From contig JADGDG010000013.1 of the NCBI GenBank assembly GCA_016744995.1, positions 1 through 64,000 of the forward strand: a stretch of DNA of 64,000 nt. The letters run 5' to 3'. Numbering within the stretch: the stretch's first letter is position 1; each line of letters starts with the position of its first letter. Origin of the DNA: Gammaproteobacteria bacterium. GTDB taxonomy: Bacteria > Pseudomonadota > Gammaproteobacteria > GRL18. Of the stretch, positions 38,372 through 48,187 are shown piece by piece. The notes below the pieces were generated by a model. It did no database searches, was not told the origin of the DNA, and saw only the letters and a list, made by a program, of their open reading frames with translations. The position numbers and the translations under genes were made by a program.

Positions 38372-38585
38372 TCTAAATATCCTGAACTGACGAATTGAAA
38401 ACTATAGGTGGAACTTACTAACAACATTTTACAGTGTTCTGCTAAGACATTATAGTATTAAACTGACAAAGTCATCTTTTTTTTATATTTCATAAAAATA
38501 ACCTTTTGATTTACAATGATTTTATAAATAATTTCCTTGATTTTAAAAACACTAAAGCCTAAATACTGAAAGGTCGTGACAGATT

Positions 38586-39272
38586 TCAGATGGTAATTTC
38601 ACCCGAGGGTAACTGCAGATACTTTGTGGTACAATTTTCCAGATTCACATCCTGGTGTGTCGTCAGCAGAACCATTCCGTTATTATCAACATGCTGCTGA
38701 ATCATTTTCAGAAAAAAACCTATGCCAACCACATCAAGTGAAGTGAAAGGTTCATCTAAAATCCAGAGCCGGGTTTCAGTCAGCATAATTTGGGCTAAAG
38801 CAACCCGTCGTTTTTGGCCTGCTGACAGCTGATTGCAGTACATTTCTTCAAAACCATATAAACCAACTTTTTCAAGGGCATCCAGAATTTCCTGCTCCGT
38901 CCGGGGGATGCTTAACTCACAATGGCTGCGAATATTTTCTACTGGGGTCAACTCCAGTTTAATGCCTAATTTATGACCCATAAATGCAATCTGCTCGTTA
39001 TACTCACTGCGATATTTACGGCAATCATAACCATCAAAACTTACTTCACCACTGACGGGCAAAGCCAGACCAGCAAGAATTCTTAATAAGCTGGTTTTTC
39101 CAGTACCATTTTCACCCTTGATATGGAGAATTTGTCCTGGTGACAGTTCAAAACTCAGGTCTTTGAATAATTCCCGGTAGCCCCTTTCACAGGTCAGATG
39201 ACTGACAAACAGTCCTTTTATATTCTTTTGCCCTAAAGGAATTTTTTCTTGATGTTTTTTTTCTTGAGACAC
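38586..39272 (-). CDS. ccmA: CcmA, ATPase subunit of the CcmAB transporter
   Basis: A 228-residue ABC ATPase. Walker A is GENGTGKTS, the signature LSAGQKRRVALA and Walker B LWILDEPFTSLD. An N-terminal extension of about 15 charged residues precedes the usual start. It is the first gene of the ccm operon; the tandem repeat at 39302-39405 lies just upstream. Confidence 0.93.
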   Translation of the reverse strand: MSQEKKHQEKIPLGQKNIKGLFVSHLTCERGYRELFKDLSFELSPGQILHIKGENGTGKTSLLRILAGLALPVSGEVSFDGYDCRKYRSEYNEQIAFMGHKLGIKLELTPVENIRSHCELSIPRTEQEILDALEKVGLYGFEEMYCNQLSAGQKRRVALAQIMLTETRLWILDEPFTSLDVVGIGFFLKMIQQHVDNNGMVLLTTHQDVNLENCTTKYLQLPSGEITI

Positions 39273-39301
39273 GTTTTTAGCTCTTTAAGTTCATAAGTGG
39301 T

Positions 39302-39405
39302 GGTCGCAACCTCGGCATCCATGCCTCTTTGTTGCATTTCCACCGTCCCTGGCGGTCGCAACCCCGGCATCCATGCCTCTTCGTTGCATTTCCACCGTCC
39401 TTGGC
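39302..39405. repeat. Two tandem 52-base repeats upstream of ccmA
   Basis: Two adjoining copies, 39302-39353 and 39354-39405, differ at three or four positions. A third begins (GGTCA) and stops. Each contains GGCATCCATGCC, an interrupted palindrome. The sequence is GC-richer than its surroundings and reads like a dispersed intergenic repeat of the REP type. It may affect transcription of ccmA; that is untested. Confidence 0.7.
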
Positions 39406-39724
39406 GGTCATATTAGTTAAGTTGTCTGAAATTCGCAAATTCAGGTTTAAGATAATTAGAGCAAGTGACTGTTTTCTGGAGCTGTTTTTTTATTAGCTAA
39501 TAGATTCGCAAAAAAGTTTTACACAGTCAAGTTAGTACAACATTCATAACACAGATCAGCTATATCAGCGTTATCTTTTATAGATTACATGTCAATACAT
39601 TTTTTAAACTTATTATAAGCCACTGTTTTTAAATAACTTATTATGACTTCTTTTATTTGTTTATTTTGTAACCAATCTGTAACATATCTCAATAGCAGCT
39701 TGGCTTCAGAGTCTTACCCAAAGT

Positions 39725-39759
39725 TTATTCACAGAGTTATCCACAGGCTTTGTGGATAA
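39725..39759. other. Cluster of three DnaA boxes
   Basis: TTATTCACA (39725-39733), TTATCCACA (39737-39745) and TGTGGATAA (39751-39759) lie within 35 bases. Two are perfect consensus boxes in opposite orientation. AT-rich sequence flanks them on the left (39590-39660). The rest of 39406-39787 has no gene. Confidence 0.7.
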
Positions 39760-39787
39760 ACAGTCTATGACCAATACCTATATGGGT

Positions 39788-40654
39788 TTAGTCAAAAATC
39801 AGGGGTTCCAAACTTTCAATTATCTGCAATTTATCACCGAGCTTGAGTCGATTATCACTGGTAAAACTTAATTTATGCAATAAATTTTGCCCAAAAAAAA
39901 TTTTATTTTTCTTTTTTCTGTATTGAGCCAAAGTCTTCAGGGGTTCACGACTTTGTTTTTCTCCTGTCTGAGGATCAATGGTCGTTATAATACAGCGCGA
40001 ACAGGGTTTAACTGCATAAAAATCAATCTGGTTAATTTGAAAATGCTTAAGAATATCTTCTTCATAGGCTTCACAGCCGGAAAGAACAATATTGGGGCGA
40101 AACCGGCTCATACTCAGCTCAATATCAACCCGGCGATTTAAATCTTCCAAAGAGGCTTCACTGATCACAAGATTAGGAAAGCCATCAGAGAAACTGGCAA
40201 TATCGTCTTTTGCATGAATTGCATAATCCGGATCAACCGGACGCAGGGCCATTTCTGGCATGTAGACTAATTGACAGTCAATACCCAGAAACTCACTAAA
40301 CCAGTTATCAATCGCAGTATTAATATGATGTGCTTTAACTTGATCATCCCAGCAGATAACCTCGACTTCATCATATAACTCAATTTGTTCATCGGGATAA
40401 GGAATGATTAACACAGGCATGTCAGGTGCTCTAACTGATAAACCATAATCCATAACACACGACTCAAATGAAGGTTCAATTAATGCCATTCGAGGATATT
40501 GCCGTTGGGTAATAAAACGATTGTCTTTATCCACCAGCATCCAGCGACGATCATATTTAAAGCCCCTTTTTTCCAGTTGAACACTGTCCAGAGAGATGCC
40601 TTTCATTGATTTTATGGGATAAATCCATAGCTGGGAAACACAAATATCAGTCAT
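39788..40654 (-). CDS. MOSC-domain protein, YcbX type without the ferredoxin domain
   Basis: A 288-residue protein with an N-terminal MOSC beta-barrel (QLWIYPIKSMKGISLDSVQL, RRWMLVDKDNRFITQRQYP) and a MOSC domain containing FRPNIVLSG and the conserved Cys region VKPCSRCIITT. E. coli YcbX has a further C-terminal 2Fe-2S domain that is absent here. MOSC proteins bind molybdenum cofactor and act on N-hydroxylated compounds. The need for molybdenum cofactor is shared with NapA but there is no operon link. Confidence 0.88.
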   Translation of the reverse strand: MTDICVSQLWIYPIKSMKGISLDSVQLEKRGFKYDRRWMLVDKDNRFITQRQYPRMALIEPSFESCVMDYGLSVRAPDMPVLIIPYPDEQIELYDEVEVICWDDQVKAHHINTAIDNWFSEFLGIDCQLVYMPEMALRPVDPDYAIHAKDDIASFSDGFPNLVISEASLEDLNRRVDIELSMSRFRPNIVLSGCEAYEEDILKHFQINQIDFYAVKPCSRCIITTIDPQTGEKQSREPLKTLAQYRKKKNKIFFGQNLLHKLSFTSDNRLKLGDKLQIIESLEPLIFD

Positions 40655-40787
40655 ATTGCTTACCTTAATTTTTGAAATAAAATAAACTTTTATATTCTTA
40701 AGCCTGTTTAGGATAACACCGCAGACCCGTTCAAGAATATAGCTGAAAAAAAAATCAAAAAAGACTAGTATTTTTTTTTCAGTATCA

Positions 40788-40793
40788 TATAAT
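40788..40793 (+). promoter_or_regulatory. -10 element of the tRNA-Asp gene
   Basis: A perfect TATAAT 12 bases before the tRNA 5' end. No good -35 hexamer is visible at the right distance; the GC-containing discriminator is GCACCACTTC. Confidence 0.55.
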
Positions 40794-40805
40794 ACGCACC
40801 ACTTC

Positions 40806-40882
40806 GGAGCGGTAGTTCAGCTGGTTAGAATACCTGCCTGTCACGCAGGGGGTCGCGGGTTCGAGTCCCGTCCGTTCCGCCA
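40806..40882 (+). tRNA. tRNA-Asp (GTC)
   Basis: A 77-base cloverleaf. The acceptor GGAGCGG pairs with CCGTTCC, including one G-T pair. The anticodon arm CTGCCTGTCACGCAG gives anticodon GTC. The T arm contains GGTTCGAGTCC, and the 3' CCA is encoded. Confidence 0.97.
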
Positions 40883-40902
40883 TTTCTTATTATCATTATT
40901 AG

Positions 40903-41601
40903 ATGACAATAAAATTACTCACTTTTGATCTGGATGATACTCTCTGGCCTTGCATGATTACTATCTTGCGTACAGAAGAGCGCCTTCACAAATGGTTTGC
41001 TGATCACCATCCTGAGATCCCCAACCAATATTCAATTAAGCAATTACGACAGAAGCGTTTGCGGCTGGCACAAGAACATCAGCATATTGCCCATGATTTA
41101 ACCGCCCTGAGAAAAAAATCTTTTGCCCAATTGTCGCAAGAACTGGGTTACTCCCCGGAACAGGAACAACAGTTTATTCAACAGGCGTTTAATTTTTACT
41201 TTATCGAACGTAATCGAGTCAGTCTTTATGATGACGTGATCCCAACCCTGGAACGACTGAAAAATAGTTACCGTCTTGGTGCAGTAAGTAATGGCAATGC
41301 CGATATTTATCAAATTGGTCTTGGACACTTATTTGATTTTTCCTGGTCTGCAGCCGACGCAGGTCAACAAAAACCCCATCCAATTGTCTTCAACTCATTG
41401 TTAGATAAAGAAAATTTAAAACCTGATGAACTCATTCATATTGGTGATGATCCACTTACTGATATTCAGGGAGCACAACAATCAGGGGTTAAAGCAATCT
41501 GGCTCAATAGAAATCATTCACTCTGGCCTGAAAAACTTAATCCACCTTTCATAGAGATAGATCAATTAAATCAATTGCCGGACATAATTAACACGCTATA
41601 A
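40903..41601 (+). CDS. HAD-superfamily phosphatase, YigB-like
   Basis: A 232-residue cytosolic hydrolase. Motif I is FDLDDTLW (nucleophile Asp at about residue 9), motif II VSNGNAD, and motif IV HIGDDPLTDIQGAQQSG. The helical cap lies between motifs I and II. YigB in E. coli is a flavin mononucleotide phosphatase; the substrate here is not certain. It starts 20 bases after tRNA-Asp. Confidence 0.85.
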   Translation: MTIKLLTFDLDDTLWPCMITILRTEERLHKWFADHHPEIPNQYSIKQLRQKRLRLAQEHQHIAHDLTALRKKSFAQLSQELGYSPEQEQQFIQQAFNFYFIERNRVSLYDDVIPTLERLKNSYRLGAVSNGNADIYQIGLGHLFDFSWSAADAGQQKPHPIVFNSLLDKENLKPDELIHIGDDPLTDIQGAQQSGVKAIWLNRNHSLWPEKLNPPFIEIDQLNQLPDIINTL

Positions 41602-41650
41602 TGGTGATTTATAGAATTAGTAAATTTGGGGCATAAGGTTGGGAGGCTGA

Positions 41651-42073
41651 ATGGCTTACGTTATCACATCAATTGCCTGTGTTTTATTTCTAAGTGCCGT
41701 ACTGCTGTTTTTTTTCACTACCCCCATGAAACATATACTGCATTTTTTCTTTGCACCACGCTGGATTAATGCCGTCATTGTTGTGAGAATGTTAATGGGC
41801 TTTGTTATTATTTCTGCAGCTCCTTTTACCGGCTTTCCTAATATGATGTTATTTCTGGGGATTGTTGTTATTTTTCTGGCAATGACCATGCCCTTTTTTT
41901 CGGAAAACACCCTTTTTCAAATGTCTGAATGGTGGCTGGCACAATCTAACTGGATGCTACGCCTCTATGCCCTTATCTTTGCACCTATCTGGATGTTTTT
42001 TATCTTTGCCTCTCTACCTGATCCAACAATCTTACATGAAACTCTGGTCAAGATTTTACCTCATACACATTAA
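41651..42073 (+). CDS. Small inner-membrane protein, unknown
   Basis: A 140-residue hydrophobic protein with about four membrane segments (residues 4-24, 40-58, 62-82, 100-122). GGGAGG five bases before the ATG is a strong ribosome binding site. No family recognised. It lies between the phosphatase and metH on the same strand. Confidence 0.7.
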   Translation: MAYVITSIACVLFLSAVLLFFFTTPMKHILHFFFAPRWINAVIVVRMLMGFVIISAAPFTGFPNMMLFLGIVVIFLAMTMPFFSENTLFQMSEWWLAQSNWMLRLYALIFAPIWMFFIFASLPDPTILHETLVKILPHTH

Positions 42074-42195
42074 CTTTATTCATACCTCCTATCGAGATAA
42101 GCAATAGAGTACTGAATCAGATAAAACTCATCTACAAGACCATTAATTCCTGCTAAAATACTCTTTTTTTCAGTATAAATAATTGGTCTAATACA

Positions 42196-45100
42196 ATGCC
42201 TCAATCAACATCAAACAACTCTTCAATTCTTCAGCGCAGTCAACGCTTTGCACTTCTGGGATCCCAGCTTAAAGAGCGTATCCTATTCTTAGATGGTGCA
42301 ATGGGTACAATGATTCAGCAATATGAGTTGGATGAGTCTGATTTTCGAGGTGAACGATTCAAAGATTGGCCATCGGATCTTAAAGGCAATAATGATCTAT
42401 TATCCATTACCCAACCGCACATTATAAAATCAATTCACGCTCAGTACCTTGAAGCCGGTGCAGATATTATTGAAACAAATACTTTCAGCTCAACCCGCAT
42501 TGCTATGGCCGACTACAATATGGAAGAACTGGCCTATGAATTAAATGTGGCTTCTGCAAGGCTTGCCCGTGAAGCCGCTGATGAAGCTGAAGAAAAAGAT
42601 AGCATACCCCGTTTTGTTGCCGGTATTCTGGGACCAACAAATCGTACTGCCAGTATATCACCTGATGTCAACGATCCGGGCTTTAGGAATGTCAGTTTTG
42701 ATCAGCTGGTTGAAGCTTATTATGAGGCCACCCGAGGCCTGGTAGAAGGTGGTGCTGATACCCTGATGATTGAAACTATTTTTGATACACTCAATGCTAA
42801 AGCAGCTGTCTTTGCAGTTAAAAAATACTTTGATGATCACAGCATTGAATACCCTGTTATGATCTCAGGCACCATTACTGATAAATCAGGCCGTACTTTA
42901 TCTGGTCAGACAACCGAAGCATTTTATAATGCTTTAAGCCATGCAGAGCCCATTTCCATTGGTTTGAATTGTGCATTAGGTGCAGGTGATTTACGCGCTT
43001 ATGTAAAAGAATTATCCAATATTGCCAGCTGTGCTGTTTCTGCACACCCCAATGCCGGCCTGCCAAATGAATTAGGTGGTTATGATGAATCCCCGGAGGA
43101 TATGGCCGAACAGCTTGAAGAATGGGCAGCATCCGGCTTTATCAATATCATTGGCGGCTGTTGCGGAACCTCACCCGACACCATTCGTGCAATCAAAGCA
43201 GCCATTGAAAAACATACTCCGCGCAGCATTCCAGAAGGTGACAGACAATGCCGCCTTTCAGGTCAGGAACCATTCAATGTTAATGATGATTCACTCTTCA
43301 TTAATGTTGGTGAACGCACTAATGTCACCGGCTCAGCTCGTTTTTTACGCCTGATCAAAGAAGAAAATTACGAAGAAGCCGTTTCAGTGGCTCAGCAGCA
43401 AGTTGAAAGTGGTGCACAGATCATTGATATCAATATGGATGAAGCCATGCTGGATGGTAAAGCAGCCATGACTCGTTTTTTAAACCTTATCGCCGCTGAA
43501 CCTGAAATAGCAAAAGTACCCATCATGGTGGATTCCTCCAAATGGGAGGTCATTGAAGAAGGCCTGAAATGCATACAGGGCAAAGGTATTGTAAACTCCA
43601 TCAGCCTTAAAGAAGGTGAAGAACTATTTATTCACCATGCCCGATTAATCCGTCGATATGGTGCTGCAGCTATCGTTATGGCATTTGACGAAGAGGGTCA
43701 GGCCGATACCCAGAAAAGAAAAATTGATATCTGTACCCGCTCATATAAAATCTTAACTGAGCAAGTTGGCTTTCCTCCTGAGGATATTATTTTTGATCCC
43801 AATATTTTTGCTGTAGCAACCGGCATTGATGAGCACAATAACTATGGGGTTGATTTTATTGAAGCCACACGAGTCATTAAACAAACACTGCCTTATGCTA
43901 AAGTATCCGGTGGTGTCTCCAATGTTTCTTTCTCTTTTCGGGGTAACAATCCCGTTCGTGAAGCAATTCATGCGGTATTTTTATACCATGCGATTCAGGC
44001 TGGCATGGATATGGGCATTGTCAATGCTGGTCAGCTGGCCATTTATGATGACATCCCAAAAGAGTTACGAGACACAGTAGAAGATGTGGTACTCAACAGA
44101 AGCCCGGATGCCACCGATGCCCTATTAGAAGCTGCTGAAAATTATCGTGGCGATGCTATTGGCGGCAAAGGCCGGGTAGTCGATCTCAGCTGGCGTGAAC
44201 TGGGTGTTGCCGCCCGACTAAGCCACGCCCTGGTCAAAGGCATCACTGATTATATTGATGAAGATACTGAAGAAGCCCGCTTAAAATTTGACGAACCCAT
44301 TGAAGTGATTGAAGGTCCATTAATGGACGGCATGAATACCGTGGGGGATCTATTCGGCAGTGGAAAAATGTTTTTACCACAAGTGGTGAAATCCGCCCGG
44401 GTAATGAAAAAAGCCGTTGCCTGGCTAATGCCCTTCATTGATGCCCAAAAAGCAGAAGCAGCCAAAAATGGCCAATCCATTATCAGTAATAACGGCAAGA
44501 TATTAATGGCAACAGTTAAGGGTGATGTGCATGATATTGGTAAAAATATCGTCGGTGTCGTCCTGCAATGTAATAATTTTGAAGTCATTGATATGGGTGT
44601 TATGGTGCCTGCGGAAGACATTCTGAAAAAAGCTAAAGAAGAGAATTGTGACATCATTGGTTTATCCGGACTTATTACACCCTCACTGGACGAAATGGTT
44701 CATATAGCTAAAGAAATGCAGCGTCAGGACTTTAACATTCCCATTATGCTAGGCGGTGCTACAACTTCCAGCATTCACACTGCTGTAAAAATTGAACCCG
44801 AATATGAGCACCCTGTCATACATGTTGCCGATGCATCACGTGCCGTAGGTGTGAGCCAGAGTTTATTATCTGAGAAATTAAAGAGTAACTTTGTACAGAC
44901 CATCAAAACTGAATATCAGGCTATTCGTGATGCACGCGCGAAGAAAGGTAATAAAACCAATCAGATCACTCTGGAACAAGCTCAAAAGAACAAGCTTCCT
45001 ATTGATTGGAATAAAGAGACCGAGACCAACAAACCCAGTTTTACAGGCAGTAAAACATTCATAGATTATCCTCTTGAAGAATTAAGAGAAAGAATTGACT

Positions 45101-45942
45101 GGGGGCCATTTTTCCAGACATGGGAACTCAAAGGCCGCTTCCCTGCCATTTTAGATAATGAAAAATATGGTGAAGAAGCTCGAAAAGTTTATCAGGACGC
45201 CACTGATATGCTGGACAAAATTATTAGTAATAAGTGGCTTAAAGCCAATGCTATTATCGGCTTTTATCCCGCAAATAGCATTGACAATGATGACGTAGAA
45301 CTCTATCAGGACGACTCCCGTACAGAAGTGCTGCAAAGATTCCATTTTCTACGTCAGCAAATGAAAAAACCTCTGGGTAAATACAACCAGTGTCTGGCTG
45401 ACACAATTGCGCCCAAAGACAGTGGTATACAAGACTACATTGGCGCCTTTGCTGTCACCACAGGTATGGGTATAGAAAGCAAACTGGCTGAATTTGAAAA
45501 AGAGCATGATGATTATCAATCTATCATGCTCAAAGCTCTGGCTGACCGCTTAGCCGAAGCATTTGCCGAAAAAATGCATGAACTGGTACGCAAACAATAC
45601 TGGGGCTATGCTGCTGATGAAACACTGGATAACGAAGCACTTATAACAGAGCAATACCAGGGAATTCGTCCAGCCCCCGGCTATCCTGCCTGCCCCGATC
45701 ACACAGAAAAAGGCACTCTCTGGGATTTGTTAAATGTTAAAGAGGAAACAGGCATTGAACTCACCAGCAGCTATGCCATGACACCTACGGCTGCTGTTTC
45801 AGGATTTTATTTATCTCATCCTCAGGCCCGTTATTTCGGTACAGGTAAAATCCATAAGGATCAGGTTGAAAACTATGCACAACGTAAAGGCATCACTATG
45901 GACGAAGCCGAACGCTGGCTATCACCGGTGTTAAGTTACTGA
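42196..45942 (+). CDS. metH: Cobalamin-dependent methionine synthase
   Basis: A 1248-residue four-module enzyme that methylates homocysteine to methionine with methyl-cobalamin and methyl-tetrahydrofolate. The homocysteine domain has [12 protein letters not shown] at its start and the zinc cysteines in GLNCALG (about 257) and GGCCGT (about 320). The pterin domain has [16 protein letters not shown]. The cobalamin domain carries DVHDIGKN, whose His (about 779) ligates cobalt. The C-terminal activation domain has [15 protein letters not shown] for S-adenosylmethionine. Length is normal. I found no cobalamin riboswitch in the 122 bases upstream and no recognisable Shine-Dalgarno. Confidence 0.97.
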   Translation: MPQSTSNNSSILQRSQRFALLGSQLKERILFLDGAMGTMIQQYELDESDFRGERFKDWPSDLKGNNDLLSITQPHIIKSIHAQYLEAGADIIETNTFSSTRIAMADYNMEELAYELNVASARLAREAADEAEEKDSIPRFVAGILGPTNRTASISPDVNDPGFRNVSFDQLVEAYYEATRGLVEGGADTLMIETIFDTLNAKAAVFAVKKYFDDHSIEYPVMISGTITDKSGRTLSGQTTEAFYNALSHAEPISIGLNCALGAGDLRAYVKELSNIASCAVSAHPNAGLPNELGGYDESPEDMAEQLEEWAASGFINIIGGCCGTSPDTIRAIKAAIEKHTPRSIPEGDRQCRLSGQEPFNVNDDSLFINVGERTNVTGSARFLRLIKEENYEEAVSVAQQQVESGAQIIDINMDEAMLDGKAAMTRFLNLIAAEPEIAKVPIMVDSSKWEVIEEGLKCIQGKGIVNSISLKEGEELFIHHARLIRRYGAAAIVMAFDEEGQADTQKRKIDICTRSYKILTEQVGFPPEDIIFDPNIFAVATGIDEHNNYGVDFIEATRVIKQTLPYAKVSGGVSNVSFSFRGNNPVREAIHAVFLYHAIQAGMDMGIVNAGQLAIYDDIPKELRDTVEDVVLNRSPDATDALLEAAENYRGDAIGGKGRVVDLSWRELGVAARLSHALVKGITDYIDEDTEEARLKFDEPIEVIEGPLMDGMNTVGDLFGSGKMFLPQVVKSARVMKKAVAWLMPFIDAQKAEAAKNGQSIISNNGKILMATVKGDVHDIGKNIVGVVLQCNNFEVIDMGVMVPAEDILKKAKEENCDIIGLSGLITPSLDEMVHIAKEMQRQDFNIPIMLGGATTSSIHTAVKIEPEYEHPVIHVADASRAVGVSQSLLSEKLKSNFVQTIKTEYQAIRDARAKKGNKTNQITLEQAQKNKLPIDWNKETETNKPSFTGSKTFIDYPLEELRERIDWGPFFQTWELKGRFPAILDNEKYGEEARKVYQDATDMLDKIISNKWLKANAIIGFYPANSIDNDDVELYQDDSRTEVLQRFHFLRQQMKKPLGKYNQCLADTIAPKDSGIQDYIGAFAVTTGMGIESKLAEFEKEHDDYQSIMLKALADRLAEAFAEKMHELVRKQYWGYAADETLDNEALITEQYQGIRPAPGYPACPDHTEKGTLWDLLNVKEETGIELTSSYAMTPTAAVSGFYLSHPQARYFGTGKIHKDQVENYAQRKGITMDEAERWLSPVLSY

Positions 45943-46020
45943 GCAGAAGTTTAGTTTGAGTAATCATCTCTATTATATACACGAGCCAATGTCAGTTGGT
46001 CTACACAAAGGAAAGTATCA

Positions 46021-46512
46021 ATGAAAAAATTCTTTATTTTACTCATCACCTTGTTACTACTGATATCGGCTCAACACTCATTCTCCGAAATCTATAAATA
46101 CACTGACAAAGACGGCAACATCCGATTTACTGATAAAAGACTTCCTGAAAAAGCCAACGCAGAAACACTTAAACTTAAAATCAATACCGTGAAAAATCCA
46201 AGTATTTATAATCACTCGTTAGGCACCAGTGACAAAACTATAACGAGCAATGCATCCGACAAAACTATATCGAACAGTACAGCCGACAAAATTATAATGT
46301 ACAGTGCAACCTGGTGCGGAGTCTGCAAGACAGCAAAAAAATATTTTAAAAATCAAGGCATCCCGTTTAGAGAGTATGACATTGAGAAATCAGCCAAGGG
46401 GCGCAAGGATTTCAAACGCTTGAGAGGAAAAGGTGTGCCTGTTATTCTTATTGGTGAGCAACGAATGGATGGATTTGATCGCTCCTACTTTGAAAGGCTG
46501 TATAAAGGTTAG
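46021..46512 (+). CDS. DUF4124 plus glutaredoxin-like secreted protein
   Basis: A 163-residue exported protein with a signal peptide (about 3-22). A DUF4124 segment follows (EIYKYTDKDGNIRFTDK). A linker repeats DKTI-like units three times. The second half is a glutaredoxin fold (IIMYSATWCGVCKTAKKYF, active site C99-G-V-C102; GVPVILIGEQRMDGFD). This pairing is known in gammaproteobacteria but its target is not. Glutathione is scarce in the periplasm, so partner and direction of reaction are open. AAAGGA precedes the ATG. Confidence 0.82.
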   Translation: MKKFFILLITLLLLISAQHSFSEIYKYTDKDGNIRFTDKRLPEKANAETLKLKINTVKNPSIYNHSLGTSDKTITSNASDKTISNSTADKIIMYSATWCGVCKTAKKYFKNQGIPFREYDIEKSAKGRKDFKRLRGKGVPVILIGEQRMDGFDRSYFERLYKG

Positions 46513-46528
46513 TTGACTCAAAACATTG

Positions 46529-46555
46529 AGGGAGTCATATCAATTAAGACTCCCT
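46529..46555. terminator. Hairpin terminator between converging genes
   Basis: AGGGAGTC-like stem of 8 bp (46529-46536 with 46548-46555), 11-base loop, followed by TTAGTTATTCTT on the plus strand. It can serve both the glutaredoxin gene and the small gene at 46576. Confidence 0.6.
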
Positions 46556-46575
46556 TTAGTTATTCTTACTTGTTT

Positions 46576-46938
46576 TTATTGTAAGTGATACTCGCCAGCG
46601 GTTTCATTGTAGATAAAAACATTAGAACTACTTTTTCCTGCTGCTGTAGGGTTGCTCTCCATGTATTGGTTCACATCACCTATATTAGCCACATCCGGTT
46701 TAAAATCTGCCGGGTTTACATACTCCTCAAACTCAGCACTCCATACAGCTTTGCTATTAGCATCATCACTATAACTTACAATACCTTCCTGTGTGCTGTT
46801 TTGGTGAGTTGCTTCACTGTAAATATTAGATGACTCTTCATAGATCAGACTTGATAAAGAATTGTCGGCCTGGACAGTCCCGGTAATTGCAACTGAAGCG
46901 AATAGAGCAGAAGTTAATAATGTTTTTAAAGTTTTCAT
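46576..46938 (-). CDS. Small secreted protein, unknown
   Basis: A 120-residue protein with a clear signal peptide (MKTLKTLLTSALFASVAITG, cut after VQA). The mature part is acidic, Ser/Asn/Tyr-rich and has no cysteine. I recognise no domain. AAGGAAA precedes the ATG on the minus strand. It is divergent from the DsbA-family gene. Confidence 0.65.
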   Translation of the reverse strand: MKTLKTLLTSALFASVAITGTVQADNSLSSLIYEESSNIYSEATHQNSTQEGIVSYSDDANSKAVWSAEFEEYVNPADFKPDVANIGDVNQYMESNPTAAGKSSSNVFIYNETAGEYHLQ

Positions 46939-47122
46939 GGTAATATTTCCTTTTTTGAGTAGTCTTAATATTTTTATTAAGTATGGGTAAAGTTTAAAGG
47001 AAATATTTTTTTAATCTGCTCGTAATAATACGTGAAGAATTTCGGATTATACTTAGAGATGTCTGGTCTTTATCTTTTTCCTGAATATCAAAAATTGTCT
47101 AATAACAAGCAATAGAGCCAAC

Positions 47123-47803
47123 ATGAACAGTAAAAAACCAGTAAAAACAAATACCTTATATTATATACACGATCCAATGTGCAGTTGGTGTTATGCCTTT
47201 AAGCCTGTGTTGCAAAAACTACGACAGCAACTTCCGGAGGAAATGGAGTTTACATCTTTTCTGGGCGGTCTGGCTGCTGACACTGAGTTGCCCATGCCTG
47301 AAGAGATGCGCCAGCAATTGCAGGCAACCTGGGAACGCATTGAGAAAAAGGTGCCGGGTATTCAGTTTAACTATGATTTCTGGATCAACTGGAAGCAAAG
47401 CCATCCAAGACGAGCGACCTACCCTGCCTGTCGTGCCGTGATTGCCGCCCATACTTTTGATAATAAGTCAGACAAATACACTGAGTATCAGTATCAAGAG
47501 TCAATGATTGATGCAATTCAAAAAGCCTATTATCAGAATGCCCTTAACCCTTCTGATGAATCAGTTCTCATTCAACTGGCTGGTGAAATTGGTCTGGATG
47601 AAACTTTATTTCAATCTCAGCTTCAGGCCGGTCACACTCAAACCGAGCTGGAAAAACAAATAAGCAAAAGCCGACAAATGAATATACGATCCTACCCTTC
47701 TTTAATATTAAAAATTGAGCAAAGCTTTTGGCCTGTCAGCATTGATTATCTCAACTCAGATCCCATAATGGAAACGATCAAGATGTTGATAGAATTTGAG
47801 TAG
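47123..47803 (+). CDS. DsbA-family thiol oxidoreductase (cytosolic, FrnE-like)
   Basis: A 226-residue protein with the thioredoxin-like DsbA fold. The start TLYYIHDPMCSWCYAFKP contains the CxxC active site C20-S-W-C23. The cis-Pro loop is probably RSYPSLIL near residue 195. There is no signal peptide, so it should act in the cytoplasm. Its substrate is unknown. It stands alone between two intergenic repeats. Confidence 0.82.
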   Translation: MNSKKPVKTNTLYYIHDPMCSWCYAFKPVLQKLRQQLPEEMEFTSFLGGLAADTELPMPEEMRQQLQATWERIEKKVPGIQFNYDFWINWKQSHPRRATYPACRAVIAAHTFDNKSDKYTEYQYQESMIDAIQKAYYQNALNPSDESVLIQLAGEIGLDETLFQSQLQAGHTQTELEKQISKSRQMNIRSYPSLILKIEQSFWPVSIDYLNSDPIMETIKMLIEFE

Positions 47804-47924
47804 TCGTAATGTCTGATTAAACTCTACTTTTCATTTTCTGTTGCATTCACCTACAGGTAATTTATTGGTTGTTTGAAAATCAAAAGAAGGGGGGCGTTCG
47901 GACGAAATGCTGAGCCTGTCGATT

Positions 47925-48050
47925 GCACGTGAGACTGGTCCGTCTAACTGGGGACGCTTCAGGCTTTTAGTTATCAAAGGTCATCCATGTGACGCTTGCT
48001 GTCGCCGTCCATGGCTCCAAACACCCCAGTTAGACGAACCAGTCTCGCGC
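47925..48050. repeat. Long inverted repeat between dsbA-like and sulfatase genes
   Basis: The left arm (47925-47953) and right arm (48024-48050) are complementary over 27 positions with one mismatch and one 2-base gap; they share GAGACTGG and TCTAACTGGGG. The 70-base loop is GC-richer than its surroundings. No gene is supported in 47804-48187. It may be a small mobile element (MITE-like) or a structured RNA. Confidence 0.6.
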
Positions 48051-48125
48051 ACACTCTTCTACCTCAGTTGTCCTCACTGGTGTTATCCAAAAGCAAAGAA
48101 AAAGGAAAAGAAAGAGAAAGAGAAA

Positions 48126-48170
48126 GAGAAAAACTACAATTTTCTGAGAGGATCATTCAGAAAGCTGTAG
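48126..48170 (-). terminator. Terminator of the alkylsulfatase gene
   Basis: On the minus strand, CTACAGCTTTCTGA (48170-48157) pairs with TCAGAAAATTGTAG (48147-48134), 12 of 14, and is followed by TTTTTCTCTTTCTC. The T/C-rich tail continues to about 48092 and appears on the plus strand as a (GAAAGA)n-like purine tract. Confidence 0.7.
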
Positions 48171-48187
48171 TCATTTCAGGGTGCAGG

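Noticed and set aside
39590..39787. Replication origin
   Set aside because: Three DnaA boxes and AT-rich DNA are present, but there is no dnaA, dnaN, gidA or mioC and too few boxes for a confident call. Reported only as a box cluster.
42074..42195. Cobalamin riboswitch before metH
   Set aside because: The gap is only 122 bases and I cannot find the B12-box pattern or the needed helices.
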